Position numbers and translations under genes: made by a program. From NCBI GenBank assembly GCA_030998225.1, contig JAPYXD010000250.1, positions 868,001-932,000 on the forward strand: DNA of 64,000 nucleotides, in the 5' to 3' direction. The notes under the pieces are model-generated. The model was not told the origin of the DNA. It did no database searches and saw only the letters and a program-made list of their open reading frames with translations. The stretch's first letter is position 1. Every line of letters starts with the position of its first letter. This stretch comes from Diplolepis rosae. Taxonomy: Eukaryota; Arthropoda; Insecta; Hymenoptera; Diplolepididae. Below are positions 58,030-64,000 of this stretch, one piece after another.

Positions 58030-58845
58030 GTACTAAGAAGTAAAACATCTTTGCAGTGAAAGTGGACGAAATGAAAATAACTTTATTTTTAATTCGATTG
58101 TTGAAAAGACGGTGATGTGGTTCAAAGAGTCTGGTAGCGTTAAAAATCGACTGAAATCAGGATGAAAATCAACAGCGATAGGTCCGAGAAAATCTTTTGA
58201 TCTTTTTTCTTTTTTTTACCAAAGATCCGCGCTTATCCATTCATGGAGAATCGTTAGAACATAAAGTAAACTTTATGTTTGCGCATAAAGTACTGAAAAA
58301 AAATAAAATTACATCCTTTAAAAATCCATCTTCTCCAGGAACTAAATAATAGCCGCTATGATCCACGTATCGAGTTCTCCGAAACAATAATAGCGAAAAT
58401 AGATGCAAAGCCAACCCTTTTATCTTAACGGGGGAGCCTCATGTAAACGACTGTTTTGTTGAAAGAAAATTTCAGAAAAATGAGAATATTTGTTAAATTG
58501 GAATAAAATACACTATAATATTGACTATGCAAAGTATTTGAAATTTTTTTTTATAGTTGACAAAATCCAAAATGACGGCACTACAGCTGCTCGAAGTTGG
58601 CTCCTTCAATTTGCGCCGGGGATCGCCTGGGTCCTTGTAATTGACTAAAATCAATGAAAGAATATTAGTACAAAATTTCAAGTCGATTGGTTCATTAGTT
58701 TTTGAGCTATATTCCCCGGAGCCATAAAATTAACGTTTTGAGAAATACGCGTTTAAAGTTTTTAGTCTTGAAAAGTATAGGTCAGAGTGATTTATAATTA
58801 CCAAAGCTTAGTCTGTGATGCCAGAGCTGTAAGGTAAGCCTACTT
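58030..58845. other. No clear gene; possible TE tail
   Basis: AACGTTTTGAGAAATACGCG at about 58734 resembles 45405-45430, next to the unidentified protein fragment, and may be the untranslated tail of the same element type. Otherwise nothing. Confidence 0.35.
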
Positions 58846-58849
58846 CTTT

Positions 58850-59060
58850 CAAGAAAGCATCCAACTCTAATTCTTACGATGAGGTCAAAAATTGGATCGA
58901 TGAATGGTTAGCCTTAAAAGACAAGGGTTAATATTGGGACAAAATCCATCAGTTACCAAAAAAATAGGAATATATCATAGCTAATGATGGCCAATACTTT
59001 GATTATTGAATACATTCAGTTTGTTATTTAAGTAGAGGCATATTTTTAATTGAAAAACAG
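58850..59060 (+). pseudogene. mariner transposase C-terminal fragment
   Basis: NSYDEVKNWIDEWLALKDKG, stop, YWDKIHQLPKK, stop, EYIIANDGQYFDY: the last 55 residues of a mariner transposase (SYDEVKNWID...GIHKLP...GQYF pattern) with two stops. No catalytic part. Confidence 0.8.
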
Positions 59061-59084
59061 TGGCTTCATATGCAAACACCTTTT

Positions 59085-59460
59085 ATATTTTTCTTTTCGA
59101 TGATGCAATATTCGCATCAAGCGGAGAAGTAAACAGGCACAATTGTCGCCTTTGGTTTAACATAAATCCTCATTGGACATAAGAAAAACATACGTAACAC
59201 CCACAGAAACTGGAAGTTTGGGAGTTATCTAAGTTAATACGGTAATTGAACCATTTTCCATAGGCGGTGATTTAACTACTCAATATTACGATAATATGGC
59301 AAGAGACCGAGTATTCCGGGCAGTCAATGCGATCGTCGGTGAAAACTTTGACAGAAAATGATTTTAACAGGAAGACGCCAATACATTATAGACTACTATA
59401 TATGTTCGTAACTATTTGGATGAAGTCAATGTTGAGTTTTCTATAACATAATGAATCGGG
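59085..59460 (+). pseudogene. IS630/Tc1-mariner-type transposase fragment
   Basis: RFDDAIFASSGEVNRHNCR, NPHWT, EKHT, HPQKLEVW, then GDLTTQYYDNM, frame changes, VRNYLDEVNVEFS. The sequence F-D-A-F-G-VN-HNCR-W--NPHW and --PQKL-VW is typical of an insect transposase group of the IS630-Tc1-mariner superfamily. The first Asp is retained and the second region is decayed. Several stops. Confidence 0.65.
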
Positions 59461-59599
59461 ACTAATGTATTTTAAGTTCATGGGATTACAACAATCACCT
59501 CGAAAATAGATTTAGTCTTTTCCTATTTAGTGTGTTTCTCGGAAGGTCTCAAAATAATATTGCTTTAAGATTAGGAATGATTTTAGAGCAAGGAAATTG

Positions 59600-60010
59600 T
59601 GTGCCGTACGAGTCGAACGGCTTATTTTCACACATGGATAGCTGCTTCAACGGCTGAAGAAGAAAATCGTGGGGTTAGCCCGGACATTCATCAATATCGT
59701 GATGCGTTTGAGCCGAGCATTGAAGGAAAAACGTCGGCTATACGAGCACAGATACTACAAAGTGATTTTCCAACATAACAACAATCGGCGACATGTTGCA
59801 AAACCGGCGAAAACCTGCTTGAAAACGCTTGATCCGATCGATGACACACGGCCTGATTCAGCAGCACTACTGTTCGTACGAAGATGCCAAAAAATGGGTC
59901 GACTCATGGATAGCCTCAAAAGACGTGTCATTTTTCCTACATAGAATTCATATGCTACCAGAAAGATGGGAAAAAGTATTGTTTAACAATAGAAAATACT
60001 TCTAGTGACG
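59600..60010 (+). pseudogene. mariner transposase C-terminal half, mutated catalytic motif
   Basis: LSRALKEKRRLYEHRYYKVIF, then HNNNRRH where mariners have HDNARPH, so the second Asp is Asn. Then VAKPAKTCLKTL, a deletion that removes the YSPDLAPSD block, and out of frame YEDAKKWVDSWIASKD, IHMLPERWEK. Inactive; a different copy from the fragment at 58850. Confidence 0.75.
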
Positions 60011-60019
60011 TGTTTCTTA

Positions 60020-60560
60020 CTATTTAAAAAAAATAAAGTATCAATTTTCACGAAAAAAACAGCTAAAGCTTATTCAACATTTCGATATAATCAGTAAATT
60101 TTATGTTAAATCGTTTTTGAATGGCCATAATTGGATCAAATTCACTTTAGACCAATGGAGATTAAGTATTCCTCCGGAATAAAAGGATTTTCGAGTATAG
60201 GAAAAAGATAATTATTTGTCTTTTCTTGATGCAAAATGGGAAGATACATTGGGAAGCAATTAAAACTATTATAAAAAACCTTATACGTAAGTAATATCAT
60301 ATATTTTTTAATCAACTGCGTGTCATTCTCTTCCTATTTTGATGCAGAAAAAGTTTTTAAAAAATGTATAGTTCCACCTGTAACTGTTCGAAAGACACAT
60401 GGCAGAGAAGTTGTTTTTTTTCATAGAGTTGCCAGTTTGACGGCTTACAAGTACTTAAGGCGAATCATTGTACTGTCTCTTGTATCTCATTGCATTACAG
60501 TCTGCAATATTTACTGTTTACTACAGAGTATCGTTTGTGGCAAAGTGTTGCTGTTGTGAA
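60020..60560. other. No clear gene
   Basis: A 79-codon plus frame (60320-60559) and decayed sequence. It may be the N-terminal part of the next entry. Confidence 0.35.
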
Positions 60561-61193
60561 ATTGTTACTCCACAAAATAAATTACAAATCATATGAGTGG
60601 TTTAAACTCATAGAGATTCTTTTCAGATTGCAGACTGGCTATACAAACATTGTTGCTTTCAATCCACCTGGGAAAACAGAGCACGAAACCAATATTATAA
60701 TGTTAGAGTTTTGCTAAACCGAAAGACGATAGAATCAGGAAAAATGAACGTTGCTCAAAAACCACTGGTTGATCCTCAAAAAATATTACTACCACCATTA
60801 CATGTGAAGCTCAGCATCGTACAAAATGTTGTCAAAGCTTAGTGAAGCTGAAATTAAAGAAGGAGTTTTTCAAGAACTACAAATCCTATAATTGATGTTG
60901 GACTGTGATTTCGAAAAGAGCTTGACTGCCCTTGAGAGACAAACTTGGTTGTCAATAAAAACTGTTATAAAAAATTTCTTGGGGAACACGAAATCCAGAA
61001 ACTACAAACACCTGGTGAACACCATGCTGCAGAACTTCCAGGAAATGAAAGTGAACATGTCACTAAAGACTTACAATCTTCATTCAACTTGGACTTCTTG
61101 TCAGAAAATTTAGGAGCAGTCAGTGATAAACATGGGGAAATATTTCATCAAGATATCGCTGAAATCAAAAAGACAGAAACTAACAACCAATAA
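60560..61193 (+). pseudogene. Unknown transposon-associated protein, broken
   Basis: Pieces in three frames: YEWFKLIEILFRLQTGYTN, KPLVDPQKILLPPLHVKLSIV, CDFEKSLTALERQTWLSIKTV, IKNFLGNTKSRNYKHLV and LDFLSENLGAVSDKHGEIFHQDI. The order LPPLH-KL, W-SF/IK-V-NFLGN, FPENLG-VSD-HGE-FHQDI matches a protein repeated in insect and cnidarian genomes, whose biochemical role I do not know. Lengthy relatives end with a further His-rich block that is missing here. Confidence 0.5.
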
Positions 61194-61374
61194 TAAATAA
61201 GGTATATTTTAAACTGTGAAAATACTGTAAACTCTGTGATTATTGTAAATTTTGCAAATATTGTAGACTCTAATGGAATGAGATACAAGACACAGTACTA
61301 GGATTAACCTCAAGTCTTTGTAAGCCGTCAAACTCCAACCAATATCAAAACCGAGTTGGATTCTACTCTTCTTC

Positions 61375-61945
61375 TTTCTTTACAACTGTAAAGTATTGGG
61401 TTGCAGAGTTTAAACGAGGTTATACGAGCTTCCAAGACGAACATCGCAATGGTCGACCAAACGAGGTAACCATGACAGAAATGGTGAAGAAAGTCCACAA
61501 AATGGTATTGGATAACCATCGACTAAAAGTGCGCGAGCCAGCAGACATGCAAAGCTTTTCAAAAAGTGCTGTACATTGCATATTGTCTGAAAATTTTGAC
61601 ATGAGAAAGCAGTGCGGAAGATGGGTGCTGCGTTTACTCACAATGGTACAAAAATAGCGTCGTGAGGATGTTTCAATCAAGGGTTTCGCGATGTTTCACA
61701 GCAATAAAGCCAATTTTTGGCGTTGATTCATGATCATGGATGAAACATGGGGTCATCATTTTAGACTTGAGACGAAGGAACAGTCGAAACAACAGACTGA
61801 AAGGGTAGAATCGGCTCCAAAGAATGTGAAGACAGTTGCATCTGCTCGCTAGGTCATGGCATCAGTTTTTTGGGATGCACGTGGGATAGTTTCCATTGAT
61901 TATCTTCAAAAATGCACAACTTTCCTTCAGAAGTGAGTACAAAAC
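61375..61945 (+). pseudogene. mariner transposase 5' two-thirds (third family)
   Basis: FFTTVKYWVAEFKRGYTSFQ, DEHRNGRPNEV, MVLDNHRLKVRE, SKSAVHCILSEN, DMRKQCGRWVLRLLT, stop, RREDVS, stop in FWR-FMIMDETWGHHF (first Asp in DETW), VMASVFWDARGIVSIDYLQK. It breaks off before the second Asp. The MRK-C-RWV-RLLT motif separates it from the other mariners in the window. Confidence 0.85.
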
Positions 61946-61949
61946 AAAG

Positions 61950-63439
61950 TCACATTTACCAACTGCGATACAGATGTCAAAAATTGAAACACGTGTGTGG
62001 CAGCTAAAATCGCATGATCGTACCTGAATTACTCATAATGTTATCACTGACGATAACACAGGCTAGAAACATTTGCATACTTGATTTTTTGTGTGTTCTA
62101 ATTTTTAAAGCCGACCATGTTTGTCATGCAAAAATAGCAATATTTTTTATCATTAGGTTGGTATGAGGGCTTTCCAACTTTGACGAGGACCATGTCAACT
62201 CATCGTCGGACACACTGCGGCATCATCCTCACTCCTTAACGCCCACCTGCAGGGCAGCGCGCCTTCGCTGGCTTCGTTATCTTGACAAACCTGAGTACGA
62301 ATCATTCTACACATCCCCTTTCGGGGCAGTTGTCATCGTCCCAGTATCTGCAAAGGCAGCAGGATTTTGCAGTTTGTTAAGAACAATCATGGTTGCCCGT
62401 TGAAATGGGGTTGCATATGCGATACAGGCTCAAGATTCAAGAGGATACCAAATTCACAGAATCAACTTGCATATGGATATATTTACATATGAACGTGGAG
62501 TTTATTTATTTATTTGAAATGAGGAGATAATTTTTGGTAGGATCAGATAATTATTTGCTCCGAAGATGTGATTTACTGTTTAAAATGGCCAAGTAGTAAA
62601 GTGTATTGAGTAATAATGGATGCAAAGAACGATAATATTGCCTATGGTAAGTTAGAGATCATGAATTGTAAGGAGTTAAGTTAAACTTTGTCATGGTTCT
62701 CTTAAATAACAAAAAAATTCTCACCTCGAACCTGCCATTAATCATCCGATACATACATATATAAACATCATACAATTACATTCACACCATTCAGTCGCAG
62801 CCAATCATATTTTCTATCGCAAATACACTTAAATATACAACTTCGCAAATATAAACCTGATAACTAAAACTTATATATAGGACGATAAGCTTTCGTCGAA
62901 TCACGCACACGCTCGCTTACAATCCTGAGACATAAAATTTGGAACTTTCTTATATAGTGACTGCAAGAGTTATTCAGAGCTTGTGAGAGAAATGTGTCGT
63001 GACTAGAGCTTTTGAGCCTCACTCAAGTAAAAATAAATCAACTCTTTTTATAAATTATTCATAAAATATTTTTCAAAATTATTATAATCATGATTATTGA
63101 TAAATATATAATATAATTATTAATTAATATTCAAAAATTTCATTAATATAAAAAAGAATCTTTTGTAAAAAAATTTAAAAGGAAATTCTTTTATTTTCTA
63201 TGTTGTATATTTTCAAAATATAAATTATACAATTGTGAATTCTAAATTATTATTGTACCTAAGAAATTTATATGAAATCTAAATCTTGTGTAGATTTTTT
63301 AGATTTTATGTTATAAATTTATCAAGACTTTTGCTGTTTAAATTTTTGTAAAATCAATTTAATTTAAAAAACCTAAGTGAACAATAAAGAAGTAATTATA
63401 AATGAATTAAATTTTAAACGATATATTTGATATTGTGAA
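61950..63439. other. No gene; includes a G+C-richer block
   Basis: 62155-62345 is strikingly richer in G+C (CCCACCTGCAGGGCAGCGCG) than its surroundings and has no coding motif that I can recognise. The rest is A+T-rich. Confidence 0.45.
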
Positions 63440-64000
63440 TCAAAACGAATATTTCCTTTGAGGAGACTGATAAATCTTCAACCCTATGAAATATATTCCG
63501 AATTTGAAAGTATGTATATGTATGTTCATATCAACTATGAAAAACAGTCGAATAGAAAAAAAATGTATACCATGCTGGGACGAATATTTGTTTGGAATGA
63601 CACATTCCAAGTTGATAATGAGAGCGAATGTTTCTTAGAACGAGAATGATAAATTTTCAATTCTATCGAAAATGTATGTTTCAAGTTTAAAAAACATGTA
63701 ATCATAACAACTAACAACTATAAATGGAATACACAAATTTTTTAAACGAAAAATACCATAGATTTCTCAAAAAAATACTTCTTTCTTTTAAAAAAACGTT
63801 TTTTTGGTCTAAATTATTCCATATTTATAATGAAGACGAATATTTCCTAGGAGGAATCCAATAAACATTTAATTATATGAAATATGTTTCAAGTTTAAAA
63901 AATATGTTATCATAACAAATATGGCAAACCTTTAAATTAAATAAACAAATTTCTTAAATGAAGAATTCTTATAGTTTTTTCAAAAAAATATTTCTTTCTT
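63440..64000. repeat. Degenerate tandem repeat at the window edge
   Basis: Three spaced units with GCGAATATTTCC/GAATGTTTCTTAG, (G)AGGA...AATAAA.CTT, CTATGAAATAT and TTTCAAGTTTAAAAAA.ATGT.ATCATAACAA, at about 63447, 63623 and 63837, spaced 175-215 bp. The last one runs to the end of the window. Confidence 0.6.

Noticed and set aside
1..64000. tRNA or rRNA genes
   Set aside because: No cloverleaf with A and B boxes or rRNA core sequence was recognised by eye; a covariance-model scan would be needed to exclude tRNA-derived repeats.

Overview
The window is A+T-rich eukaryotic DNA, most probably from an insect. Only two stretches look like ordinary host gene: two consecutive plus-strand exons of a DEAH-box RNA helicase that I recognise as DHX35. 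They lie at 15062-15276 (Walker A motif) and 49024-49203 (the next motif block), with matching splice phase. Everything between them is one intron of about 33.7 kb, and the sequence after 49203 is probably the next intron. Almost all remaining sequence is transposable-element (TE) debris, layered and nested. No rRNA, tRNA or CRISPR array was found. The insect assignment rests on TE content and on the style of the DHX35 exons; the order cannot be read from the sequence, though a parasitoid hymenopteran would fit.

Layout. 1-2090: internally deleted R1/Jockey-like LINE (minus). 2600-5290: leader and LTR pieces of a Gypsy-type element, a Gypsy gag pseudogene, and a BEL/Pao protease fused in frame to that gag. 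6010-6395: Penelope-like (PLE) tail. 6530-10750: two-gene ISL2EU-type DNA transposon with a THAP-DDE transposase (plus) converging on a SWIM/YqaJ exonuclease (minus). 11430-12600: LTR fragment carrying a deleted mariner. 13030-14300: PLE remnant. 15062-15276: DHX35 exon. 16544-18903: two foldback elements with TA duplications. 19225-29990: hAT-like transposon with inverted arms over 1 kb long, whose left arm has itself received two more palindromes. 30583-45326: a 14.7-kb minus-strand Gypsy/errantivirus-like retrotransposon bounded by TAAT. It holds gag, protease, RT-RNase H, an AT-hook linker, a truncated integrase broken by a PLE, and an env gene resembling arthropod chuvirus glycoproteins; a second LTR element (39962-43139, CTGA duplications) is nested in its leader. 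45480-48700: transposase fragments, a paired 1.2-kb repeat, a second mariner copy. 49024-49203: DHX35 exon. 50231-51476: near-complete mariner. 51832-53807: TIR element of unknown superfamily. 54278-55262: second copy of the 1.2-kb repeat. 56360-58026: solo LTR with ATCG duplications. 58850-61945: series of decayed mariner/IS630-like and unknown transposon protein fragments. 63440-64000: degenerate tandem repeats.

Nearly every TE gene carries at least one stop or frame change, often a single one, which suggests fairly recent insertions. The most notable items are the Gypsy element with a virus-derived env, the THAP-DDE/YqaJ two-gene transposon, the cluster of four consecutive long palindromes attached to a long-arm hAT element, and the unknown TIR element at 51832-53807.
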